In this document: positions 1-4,670 of the stretch, one piece after another
Numbering within the stretch: position 1 is the stretch's first letter
How the letters are laid out: every line of letters begins with the position of its first letter
Assembly: GCA_003131985.1 (NCBI GenBank)
Contig: PKWH01000277.1
Coordinates: 28,938-33,949, forward strand
Direction: 5' to 3'
DNA: 5,012 bases
Source of the DNA: Acidobacteriota bacterium
GTDB taxonomy: Bacteria > Acidobacteriota > Terriglobia > Acidiferrales > UBA7541
Notes under the pieces: model-generated
What the model was told of the DNA's origin: nothing
Seen by the model: only the letters and a program-made list of their open reading frames with translations
Database searches by the model: none
Program-made: the position numbers and the translations under genes

Positions 1-414
1 GTTGATGGAAGACATGGCCCGATGCAGCACTGCGAACGAGCCTTTGACATATTCCATGATCTGGGCCTTGGACTGCACTGCGTCCGGGCCGGTCTCGGAC
101 GTCTGGTCTGGAGTTGGGGTTTCGTTGAGGATATATGCGGCCATGCGGTAATTGTTGGCAGCCAGATGCTTGACCTGTTGGGCGAAAGTGCGGACACCGG
201 TGAACTGACCCACAGTTGGGGCGAAGGAATACTTTTCCGCGGGCATGGCATCGGCGGCGAGAACGACCAACTTTTCTGTGTTGGTGATCCAGAAGTCGAG
301 CGCCTCGCTAACAGTGTGAATCGGCGCTGGCTCGATGTGTTGCGCACGCGCCGCGCCAGTGCCGCCGAGCAGGAGCGAAAGCGCCAAAAGGCAGTGGAAC
401 GATTTCATATTCAT
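1..414 (-). CDS. Exported DinB-like protein, N-terminal part (runs off left edge)
   Basis: The minus strand reads open from an ATG at 414 to base 1, giving 138 residues with no stop, so the C-terminus lies outside the window. Residues 1-24 look like a signal peptide: basic start (MNMK), hydrophobic LLALSLLL, and an ARA-Q cleavage site. The mature part begins with a helix (TVSEALDFWITNTEKLV), then PAEKYSFAPTVGQFTGVRTF and a helix containing QVKHLAANNY. These match the DinB/YfiT-like four-helix-bundle layout, in which a histidine (here H83) in the second helix is the first metal ligand. The later ligands are not in the window. DinB-fold proteins include metal-dependent thiol transferases, but the exported versions have no settled function. 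A strong SD (AAGGAG, 422-427) sits 7 nt before the start; a second ATG at 408 is in frame but further from it. The gene is divergent from the MerR gene and lies under a MerR-type promoter, so it is the probable target of that regulator. Family call good; function unknown. Confidence 0.82.
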   Translation of the reverse strand, partial: MNMKSFHCLLALSLLLGGTGAARAQHIEPAPIHTVSEALDFWITNTEKLVVLAADAMPAEKYSFAPTVGQFTGVRTFAQQVKHLAANNYRMAAYILNETPTPDQTSETGPDAVQSKAQIMEYVKGSFAVLHRAMSSIN

Positions 415-432
415 GTGCAGTCTCCTTGGAGT

Positions 433-461
433 GCCGGCTTTCTTGCGCAGCCGGCCTTCTT
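433..461 (-). repeat. Short direct repeat / 5'-UTR hairpin before the DinB-like gene
   Basis: GCCGGCTTTCTT (433-444) recurs as GCCGGCCTTCTT (450-461), 11 of 12 bases alike. Because GCCGGC is self-complementary, the two copies can also pair as a 6-bp stem with an 11-nt loop. The stem would lie close to the 5' end of the transcript started from the promoter at 466-496, upstream of the SD. It could be a stabilising 5' hairpin or simply a chance repeat. Confidence 0.35.
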
Positions 462-465
462 CAAA

Positions 466-496
466 ACCGTACAACTTCAAGTTGACTTTAAGTCAA
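466..496 (-). promoter_or_regulatory. MerR-type promoter/operator for the DinB-like gene
   Basis: Reading the minus strand, a -35 TTGACT (491-496) and a -10-like TACGGT (466-471) are separated by exactly 19 bp (472-490). MerR-family activators typically act on over-long 19-20 bp spacers, which they untwist. The spacer region carries two perfect palindromes, given here as plus strand: CAACTTCAAGTTG (472-484) and TTGACTTTAAGTCAA (482-496), sharing TTG. Together they give ACTTnAAGT-2nt-ACTTnAAGT (474-493), a 16-of-20 symmetric site of the kind bound by MerR dimers. The predicted transcription start is near 459, with a leader of about 45 nt. The -10 matches TATAAT at only 3 of 6 bases, as is common for activator-dependent promoters. 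The neighbouring MerR gene at 560 is the obvious candidate ligand; direct binding is inferred. Confidence 0.7.
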
Positions 497-524
497 GCAT
501 CATTTCCGCCGCCCGAAATCGCGC

Positions 525-553
525 TGGCCGTGAAAAACGGAGTGCTCTAGAAT
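525..553 (+). promoter_or_regulatory. Candidate promoter of the MerR gene (possibly leaderless)
   Basis: TAGAAT (548-553) matches the -10 consensus at 5 of 6 bases and lies 17 bp after a weak -35-like TGGCCG (525-530, 3 of 6). Transcription would start about 7 nt after the -10, that is at or within a base or two of the ATG at 560. There is no good SD just before that ATG; the nearest purine block, GGAG at 539-542, is 17 nt away. A leaderless mRNA is therefore the simplest reading, but the -35 is weak. Confidence 0.4.
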
Positions 554-559
554 GCCGCC

Positions 560-1036
560 ATGCCTCAGTTGTCCATTTCTGAAGTAGCGCGGCGGGTCGG
601 ACTTCGGCCGTCCGCAATTCGCTACTACGAACAAATTGGGCTACTTCCTCCGGCCTTGCGAATAACCGGGCAGAGACGTTACGACGCATCCGTGTTCCAC
701 CGGCTTGCAATCATTCAACGGGCGCGACAACTCGGCTTTACGTTAGACGAAATCCGACAATTGTTTTTCGGCTTCGGCAATGCCACTCGGGCTTCACAGC
801 GGTGGCGAAAGCTCTCCCGACAGAAGATCGCGGAACTAGACGATTTGACGCGCGGGATAAAGGCGGTCCGGCGGCTGTTGAAGAACATGATGAAGAATTG
901 CCGCTGCCAAACTCTGGATCAATGCGGCAAAGGGATATTTCGAAGTGGGTGTAAAGGGGTAGTAGCAAGGTCTCTGACTGCGAACCATCGACGTTCCCGG
1001 AAAAAGTTCGCTTTAGACCTATCCGATTCTGAGTAG
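560..1036 (+). CDS. MerR-family transcriptional regulator with C-terminal cysteine cluster
   Basis: The 158-residue protein opens with the canonical MerR winged-helix domain: SISEVARRVGLRPSAIRYYE (5-24) is the helix-turn-helix, followed by IGLLPP, the wing RRYD (39-42), and a second helix pair ending in RQLGFTLDEIRQLF (56-69). Residues about 75-112 form the long dimerisation helix. After it comes C114-x-C116-x5-C122, with another cysteine at 131, suggesting a metal- or redox-sensing site. This spacing equals the last three cysteines of the SoxR iron-sulfur motif (CxxCxCx5C), but the first position is M111, so it is not a canonical SoxR. The 30-odd residues after C122 are basic and poorly conserved-looking. 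The other in-reach ATG (552) is in a different frame, so the start at 560 is secure. It is transcribed divergently from the DinB-like gene, and the palindromic operator lies between them. The signal sensed is unknown: thiol/electrophile, metal and redox are all possible. Confidence 0.9.
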   Translation: MPQLSISEVARRVGLRPSAIRYYEQIGLLPPALRITGQRRYDASVFHRLAIIQRARQLGFTLDEIRQLFFGFGNATRASQRWRKLSRQKIAELDDLTRGIKAVRRLLKNMMKNCRCQTLDQCGKGIFRSGCKGVVARSLTANHRRSRKKFALDLSDSE

Positions 1037-1040
1037 CGGT

Positions 1041-1081
1041 GGAATCGGCATTCCGGACGCGTGCATTTCACATGTGGAATG
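1041..1081 (+). other. Two small hairpins after the MerR gene
   Basis: GGAAT-CGGC-ATTCC (1041-1054) can form a 5-bp stem just after the MerR stop codon. CATTTCACATGTGGAATG (1064-1081) is an 18-bp near-palindrome with one T-G pair, allowing a 6-bp stem. Neither is followed by a T tract, so a conventional intrinsic terminator is not supported. They may still slow or stop transcription at the end of the MerR message. Confidence 0.3.
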
Positions 1082-1115
1082 AGGCGGAGTTATTTTCGGA
1101 GAGGCGAGGGCTGGG

Positions 1116-1159
1116 CAGCGGCGTCCTTGGAGGAGGTTAGGACGCCGCTGAGGATGGCC
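1116..1159 (+). repeat. Dispersed palindromic repeat, copy A
   Basis: A perfect 11-bp inverted repeat, CAGCGGCGTCC (1116-1126) and GGACGCCGCTG (1140-1150), encloses a 13-nt loop ending in GGTTA. It sits between the convergent MerR and VWFA-like genes, starting about 20 nt past the stop of the latter on the minus strand. There is no T run on either side, so it is not a standard intrinsic terminator, though it may act as a bidirectional end point. It matches copies B (23 of 31 positions) and C, and its right flank GAGGATGGC resembles GAGGCTGGC in copy C. Confidence 0.6.
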
Positions 1160-1170
1160 CGAATTGCGTC

Positions 1171-2160
1171 TTACATACCGGAACCGACGTAGCCGTTTTC
1201 GGCGGTTCTGAGACCCGTGTTGGACATTTCTGTTTTCACTTTTATGGGCTCGAGGCTCGGCTTGTTTGTAGCCTTGGCGAGAAATGTGAGTTCGTATTGG
1301 TGCTTCAAGCTGTAGCTCACGTCCGCCAGGTATGAGGTGATGTCAACCGGAGCGCCGTAACCGAGGTAGTAAGTCTCTCCGCCGGTCTTCTGAGCGAGGA
1401 TATCCAGGCCAGTCTGCGACAGAGTCCCGCGGAACGAACCGCGGCCGCCAGAACCTGCCGTGGGCGTATAAATGGAATAGATGATAAAGCCGCCTCGTTG
1501 CGCGCGATTCAAGGCCTCTTCGAGATAAGGGTTCGTGTATGGATCACTGGAAAGTCCGCCGCCGAGAGCATCGATTCCGCTGGTGAACATCAGGATTTCG
1601 CGACGGTCTGCGGTCTGCGGCCATTTCTTCATCAGGTCCGACAGCGCCAAGTAAGGGCTCGGGGCTCCCGCTGCAACTCCGATGGGCAACCGCAACGCTT
1701 TCTGGGCCAAGGCACGATCCGTTGTCAACTCCTGGGTCGGAGTGACCATGCCGTTGTGCATATAGCCGATGCCGATGGATGTGCTAGGCGGCTGCTCGTC
1801 GATGAATTTCGCGATGCTGCTGAACTGCAAGGCGAAGCTATCTCGCGCGGAGTCGTCTATCAAAATGAACAGCTGCAATCCGGCCCGGTCTCCCTGTAAC
1901 GGAACCCAGCTTGTGACCATATTCTGCTTGTCCCGCTGATACACTTTCACGTCGGCTTCTGCTACCACTGGAACCTGTTCCCCGTGGCGCGCCTTCACCG
2001 TCACGACCATTTTTACCGGCACGTCGGTTGTTGAGGTGTTCGGCTTGTGCGGTCCGGCTAGCGCCGGCAAAGAGGTCATGCCGAGAACCAGGCCTAACAT
2101 CGCTCCCAAGGCTATAGAGTGCTTCGGTATCGAGCTTTTTTGTATGTCTAAGTTTCGCAT
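1171..2160 (-). CDS. Exported VWFA-like protein (acidobacterial VWFA-related type)
   Basis: The protein has 329 residues. Residues 1-35 form a long signal peptide: basic/polar start, hydrophobic IALGAMLGLVLGM, and cleavage at ALA-G. Residues 46-90 resemble the N-terminal beta region of VWFA-related acidobacterial proteins (VPVKMVVTVKARHG...AEADVKVYQRD). The von Willebrand A-like fold follows: LQLFILIDDS (95-104), a helix to about 121, IGIGYMHNG (129-137), a helix region 146-180, REILMFTSGID (187-197), GFIIYSIYTP (224-233), and a closing strand QYELTFLAK. The metal-site (MIDAS) motif DxSxS is degraded: D102-D-S104-A-R106, with arginine replacing the last serine. SGID at 194-197 keeps the late aspartate. 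Metal-dependent binding may thus be weakened or lost. The start at 2160 has a good SD (GAAGGG, 2169-2174, 8 nt away). It appears to be a single gene with gaps on both sides. Such proteins are periplasmic or surface-facing; the ligand is unknown. Confidence 0.85.
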   Translation of the reverse strand: MRNLDIQKSSIPKHSIALGAMLGLVLGMTSLPALAGPHKPNTSTTDVPVKMVVTVKARHGEQVPVVAEADVKVYQRDKQNMVTSWVPLQGDRAGLQLFILIDDSARDSFALQFSSIAKFIDEQPPSTSIGIGYMHNGMVTPTQELTTDRALAQKALRLPIGVAAGAPSPYLALSDLMKKWPQTADRREILMFTSGIDALGGGLSSDPYTNPYLEEALNRAQRGGFIIYSIYTPTAGSGGRGSFRGTLSQTGLDILAQKTGGETYYLGYGAPVDITSYLADVSYSLKHQYELTFLAKATNKPSLEPIKVKTEMSNTGLRTAENGYVGSGM

Positions 2161-2168
2161 CGTATGAT

Positions 2169-2190
2169 CCCTTCTCTCAGAATCTGAGAG
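2169..2190 (-). promoter_or_regulatory. SD with abutting 7-bp hairpin before the VWFA-like gene
   Basis: In the 5' leader of the VWFA-like gene, CTCTCAG (2190-2184 on minus), a 3-nt loop and CTGAGAG (2180-2174) form a perfect 7-bp stem. The SD GAAGGG (2174-2169) begins on the last base of the stem and ends 8 nt before the ATG. A stem placed directly against the SD could limit ribosome access or stabilise the message. No riboswitch-sized conserved structure is visible. Confidence 0.5.
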
Positions 2191-2437
2191 GCTTACCTGT
2201 GTGTAGGTGCCGGCTTGGCTTGGACGCGGCCGGCCCGGATAGCACCGCTTTGCCCACCTTATATAGGATGCGGTGAACAGGGTATAGGGTACGCCGGGAC
2301 AGGTCGCTAACTTACAGATTATAAATGCCTTGCCTAAAGAGTTCGCGGTTGATGGGCTGGATAAATGAATTCCCGGCGATTCCTAACCGCGAGCGGAGCT
2401 ATTGGAGAGTCACTTTGTGGACGCGCGAGGGGCGTGC
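2191..2437. other. Non-coding gap upstream of the VWFA-like gene
   Basis: No gene is supported in the 342 bp between 2160 and 2503. On the minus strand there are two -10-like boxes that could serve the VWFA-like gene: TATAAT at 2318-2323 (6 of 6) and TATATA at 2260-2265. Neither has a convincing -35 at 16-18 bp, so the true promoter is unresolved. The remainder of the gap holds repeat copy B and the hairpin described separately. Confidence 0.4.
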
Positions 2438-2468
2438 CAGCGGCGGCTTAGCGCGGGGTTAGGGCGCC
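2438..2468 (+). repeat. Dispersed palindromic repeat, copy B
   Basis: CAGCGGCGGCTTAGCG followed by CGGGGTTAGGGCGCC aligns to copy C at 28 of 32 positions with a single 1-nt gap, and to copy A at 23 of 31 without gaps. The arms AGC-GGCG and GGCGCC-AGCT can pair imperfectly. It lies 35-65 nt past the stop of the small exported-protein gene (minus strand), a placement like that of copy A past the VWFA-like gene. Its right flank diverges from A and C. Confidence 0.6.
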
Positions 2469-2469
2469 A

Positions 2470-2502
2470 GCTAGCTTCCTTGTGGGGGAACCGAAGGCTA
2501 GC
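2470..2502 (-). terminator. Possible hairpin at the 3' end of the small exported-protein gene
   Basis: GCTAGC occurs at 2470-2475 and 2497-2502 and can pair, extended by TTC (2476-2478) with GAA (2493-2495) around one bulged G. The stem begins directly after the TAG stop (2503-2505) on the minus strand. No T tract follows, so terminator activity is uncertain. Because GCTAGC is self-complementary, pairing could also be coincidental. Confidence 0.35.
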
Positions 2503-3009
2503 CTAATCGCGTTGATTCGGTTTGGCGGGCTCGGCGGGTTTCGACGCGTCCGGGGCAGGATCCTGGCTGGTGGCCGGCTGCTTCACGAATTCGAAGGTGC
2601 AGGCGCGGCCCAGGATGCCGGCGCCTTCGTCCCGTGTGCCGGTGCCTTTTGTATCTTCGAAGTGAGCCTTGATGTTGTAACTGTAGTTGTCACCCTTCAT
2701 GGCGAAAACTCCATGCGCATGGTTTTGGGTGACCTTGCCTTTCGCTGTCAGCTTGGCGCTGCCGTCATCGGCAATCTTGCCTTCGATTACGAGGTAGCCG
2801 GGGCCGCCCTCTTCGCCGTGCTGTCCGCGAAAGTCGCCGTCCTTGATTGTGCTGGGAAACATAAATTTGTAGGCTGGGGTCTCTCCATGCGCTTCGCAGG
2901 AGAGGTGCGTGACCCAGTCGCCGTCATAGCGCCCGCCAGCAATTGAAGTCCCCGGCAATAGCAGCAGGGCGCAAACCACAACAAGGCGGACTACACTTCG
3001 CATGCACAT
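2503..3009 (-). CDS. Small exported protein of unknown function with a cysteine pair
   Basis: The 168-residue protein has a clear signal peptide (hydrophobic VVRLVVVCALLLLPG, cleavage after SIA at residue 24). The mature domain, about 27-144, is glycine-rich and likely all-beta: GGRYDGDWVTHLSC (25-38), IKDGDFRGQHGEEGGPGYL (55-73), IADDGSAKLTAKG (79-91), YSYNIKAHFEDTKGTGTR (109-126), and a closing RACTFEFVKQ (135-144). C38 and C137 are the only mature cysteines and sit at the two ends of the domain, a good arrangement for a periplasmic disulfide. Residues 145-168 are a Pro/Ala-rich disordered tail. The pattern recalls small domains in other bacterial exported hypotheticals, but I do not recognise a named family. 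Start 3009 is favoured over the in-frame ATG at 3003 because the strong SD GGAGGAG (3014-3020) is ideally placed for it. A promoter is visible at 3067-3095, so it is probably its own transcription unit. Confidence 0.78.
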   Translation of the reverse strand: MCMRSVVRLVVVCALLLLPGTSIAGGRYDGDWVTHLSCEAHGETPAYKFMFPSTIKDGDFRGQHGEEGGPGYLVIEGKIADDGSAKLTAKGKVTQNHAHGVFAMKGDNYSYNIKAHFEDTKGTGTRDEGAGILGRACTFEFVKQPATSQDPAPDASKPAEPAKPNQRD

Positions 3010-3066
3010 GACGCTCCTCCGTTGGAACGAGAATTATTTCTGCAATGACGGTTTGAACCTTCGGCA

Positions 3067-3095
3067 ATAATATCGCGATTGATTCCAAAGTTGAA
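3067..3095 (-). promoter_or_regulatory. Candidate sigma70-type promoter for the small exported-protein gene
   Basis: On the minus strand TATTAT (3067-3072, 5 of 6 to the -10 consensus) lies 17 bp after TTCAAC (3090-3095, 3 of 6 to the -35). It gives a leader of about 50 nt before the ATG at 3009. It falls in the gap after the YdeI-family gene, supporting separate transcription. Confidence 0.45.
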
Positions 3096-3114
3096 CAGAC
3101 GCCCTATCGCTGAT

Positions 3115-3720
3115 TTAATGAAGCGGCTGGCCTTTGGCGAGCATTGCCAGGATCGCCTCCATGCGCTTTTGCCTGGTTTCTGGTTTTTTCGCTGTTTGCA
3201 GGCGATAGGCAATTGCGTAGAGGTTGGCTTTGTTCAGGGTTTCGAAAAAGGCGGCGGCCTTTTCGTTTTTTCGCAGCGCGGATAGAAAATCTTCGGGAAT
3301 GGTGGATTTGCTCGGGGAATCGTAAGCGGCTGTCCAGCGGCCGTCCTTTTTCGCGGCATCGATTTCGGCGTGACCTGGAGGCTTCATGCGGCGCGCTTGA
3401 ATTAGTCTTTCGGCATGCTGCGTATTGATTTTGGACCAGCCGCTCTTGGGACGCCTCGGCGTGAATTTTTGCAGCCACGAAGATTCGTCATGACGCTGTT
3501 TTTGGCCGTCGATCCATCCGAAGCAGAGTGCCTCATCGAGGGCTCCTGCGTAAGTAACCGAGGATTCTTCCGCGTCTTTCTTGCAAATGCGCAGCCAGAC
3601 GCCGCCGGATTGACGATGATTGGCGGCAAGCCATTTGCGAAACCGCGAGGAAGATCGAAAACTAAGAATTTCGAGTTTCTGCAGATCAGACCTGCCTTTC
3701 AAGAGCAAGCGGCCCGCCAC
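3115..3720 (-). CDS. YdeI/OmpD-associated (OmdA) family protein
   Basis: The 201-residue protein matches the YdeI/OmpD-associated family over its whole length. Hallmarks are EILSFRSSSRFRKWLAANH (17-35), GVWLRICKK (40-48), the signature block YAGALDEALCFGWIDGQKQR (57-76), FTPRRPKSGWSKIN (86-99), and KKDGRWTAAYDSP (124-136). The C-terminal helical OmdA part follows: IPEDFLSALRKNEKAAAFFE, then NLYAIAYRLQTAKKPETRQKRM. Length is usual for the family. Members are cytoplasmic, often annotated 'bacteriocin-protection', but the biochemical role is not established. There is no signal peptide. The N-terminus is uncertain: the GTG at 3720 has no SD and coincides with the edge of repeat copy C. In-frame TTG codons at 3708 and 3702 are alternatives, all upstream of the conserved domain. 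It is flanked by gaps of about 100 bp (downstream) and 357 bp (upstream), so it seems monocistronic. Confidence 0.88.
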   Translation of the reverse strand: MAGRLLLKGRSDLQKLEILSFRSSSRFRKWLAANHRQSGGVWLRICKKDAEESSVTYAGALDEALCFGWIDGQKQRHDESSWLQKFTPRRPKSGWSKINTQHAERLIQARRMKPPGHAEIDAAKKDGRWTAAYDSPSKSTIPEDFLSALRKNEKAAAFFETLNKANLYAIAYRLQTAKKPETRQKRMEAILAMLAKGQPLH

Positions 3721-3760
3721 CGGCGGCTCAGCGCGGAGATTAGGGCGCCGCCGAGGCTGG
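3718..3760 (+). repeat. Dispersed palindromic repeat, copy C
   Basis: CACCGGCGGCTCAGCG then CGGAGATTAGGGCGCC aligns to copy B at 28 of 32 positions, and the right flank GCCGAGGCTGGC matches GCTGAGGATGGC of copy A at 10 of 12. The ends CGGCGGC (3721-3727) and GCCGCCG (3747-3753) form a 7-bp stem. Unlike A and B, it lies at the 5' end of a gene, touching the GTG start proposed for the YdeI-family gene. That makes it less likely that the repeat is only a transcription terminator. Confidence 0.6.
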
Positions 3761-4077
3761 CGAAATTCGCATCGCGAGACAGGACGAGGGCGCGGTCGGC
3801 GCCAGCGGCCGCTCCAAGTTTATGCTGCATTAAGTCAGACTACCTGGACATTTCACAACGTCTTCCTTAGAGGCTCAAACATGATCGTGAGTGACGCTCA
3901 ACTCGTATCGCGCTTCACTTTTCTGGAGCATTCAGTCTTGGCGGTTGGATTGGCGGCCTGCCTTGTTCGTTTTTGCATGGATTGGTCGCGCGGTGTTGCT
4001 GGCTGAAGCCCGTGGTAAACCTTAGCATCCGAGTAGCGCGCAACTTCTAAATGACACGGTTATCGGAGAGGCAGATT
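3761..4077. other. Gap with little recognisable content besides a possible small ORF
   Basis: Between the YdeI-family start and the lipocalin-like stop I see no conserved gene apart from the doubtful 41-residue ORF at 3881. AGCGGCCGCT (3804-3813) is a perfect 10-bp palindrome in a GC-rich patch. No convincing promoter for the YdeI-family gene and no hairpin with a T tract for the end of the lipocalin-like gene were found. Confidence 0.4.
3881..4006 (+). CDS. Possible 41-residue hydrophobic small protein
   Basis: An ATG at 3881 opens a 41-residue ORF whose middle, FLEHSVLAVGLAACLVRFCM, is hydrophobic and could form one membrane helix, followed by DWSRGVAG. A partial SD, AGAGG (3869-3873), lies 7 nt upstream. 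TGGACA (3845-3850, 5 of 6 to the -35) is present before it, but only a poor -10 (TAGAGG) follows at 17 bp. The reading frame also extends upstream without a better start. No family is recognised; coding status is doubtful, and the ORF is included because it has an SD and fills an otherwise empty gap. Confidence 0.25.
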   Translation: MIVSDAQLVSRFTFLEHSVLAVGLAACLVRFCMDWSRGVAG

Positions 4078-4551
4078 TTACATTTGCCTGTCGTAGACGA
4101 AAACCTCTTTGTGATCGTCTGCGTCGTGAGTGAGAGTTCGACTGTCAGTCGCAAGCGTCCACGTATCGATGACAGGCTTAAGCCCGGTAACAACGACCGT
4201 AACATTAGGGACCTTGATATCAAGCGTGGATTCGATGACCAGTACCGAGTCGCGCCAGCTCGCCTTTGAAGTCAGTTGGCCTGACGACATATTCCGCGTG
4301 ACACGCTTCTGCCCATCCGGCGTATAGGTTTCCGTCGACTTCTTGCCGTCTGTTTTGTAGTGAAAAACGATCGCCGACTTCTTGTAATCGATGACGATCG
4401 TTTCGGACTTGACCGTATCGTCCTTCGCAATCATGCTCTTCGCGGAGTTGAGAATCCAAGTACCGGAGAAGTCGGGTGCCGAGGTGGTTTGCGCCAGCGC
4501 AGAGAGCATCACAGCAAGAACCAGCGTAATCGTGACAAGAAGCTGACGCAT
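4078..4551 (-). CDS. Small exported lipocalin-like protein (PDFSGTW type)
   Basis: From the ATG at 4551 the protein has 157 residues. Residues 1-20 are a signal peptide (RQLLVTITLVLAVMLSALA, cleavage before QTTSAP). The mature start PDFSGTWILNSAKS (26-39) is the hallmark of small exported proteins frequent in Acidobacteriota. What follows is a run of beta strands: ETIVIDYKKSAIVFHYKTDG (50-69), KRVTRNMSSGQLTSKASW (82-99), DSVLVIESTLDI (101-112), TVVVTGLKPVIDTWTLATDSRTLTHD (118-143), EVFVYDRQ (149-156). This fits a lipocalin-like beta barrel that might bind a small hydrophobic ligand in the periplasm; the ligand is unknown. The mature part has no cysteines. The frame stays open upstream to 4872, but that stretch overlaps the next gene by about 200 bp and would bury the signal peptide, so the ATG at 4551 is chosen. 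The SD is weak or distant (AAGGGA about 12 nt before the ATG). Confidence 0.8.
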   Translation of the reverse strand: MRQLLVTITLVLAVMLSALAQTTSAPDFSGTWILNSAKSMIAKDDTVKSETIVIDYKKSAIVFHYKTDGKKSTETYTPDGQKRVTRNMSSGQLTSKASWRDSVLVIESTLDIKVPNVTVVVTGLKPVIDTWTLATDSRTLTHDADDHKEVFVYDRQM

Positions 4552-4670
4552 GGCAGTGGCCCGTCCCTTTGGCCGGGATTGTAATACATTTCCGGCAATA
4601 AAAGTTTCGCAACTACTGATTAACGCTGCGACCGTTACCGCGCTTCTCCGTGCCACCGCTGCATCGCATT

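Noticed and set aside
22..582. 186-residue plus-strand ORF over the DinB-like gene and its promoter
   Set aside because: It is antisense to a protein with a signal peptide, DinB-like helices and a strong SD, and it runs through the MerR-type operator; its own translation shows no family features.
1116..1150. Intrinsic (Rho-independent) terminator
   Set aside because: The stem is strong but no T tract follows on either strand, and related copies occur elsewhere including at a gene start, so it is listed as a repeat instead.
1498..1899. Plus-strand ORF inside the VWFA-like gene
   Set aside because: Antisense shadow of a well-supported coding region; no recognisable domain or SD.
2301..2330. 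Firm promoter call around the perfect TATAAT at 2318-2323 (minus)
   Set aside because: No acceptable -35 at 15-19 bp and a leader of about 150 nt would result; kept only as a remark on the gap.
2482..2946. Plus-strand 154-residue ORF over the small exported-protein gene
   Set aside because: Antisense to a gene with signal peptide, SD and promoter; glycine/alanine-rich composition is typical of an antisense frame in GC-rich DNA.
3104..3478. Alternative minus-strand frame inside the YdeI-family gene
   Set aside because: The family match is continuous in the other frame across the same bases; this one is a basic, low-complexity shadow.
3415..3870. Plus-strand 151-residue ORF antisense to the YdeI-family gene
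   Set aside because: No SD or family features, and most of it opposes conserved YdeI-family signature residues.
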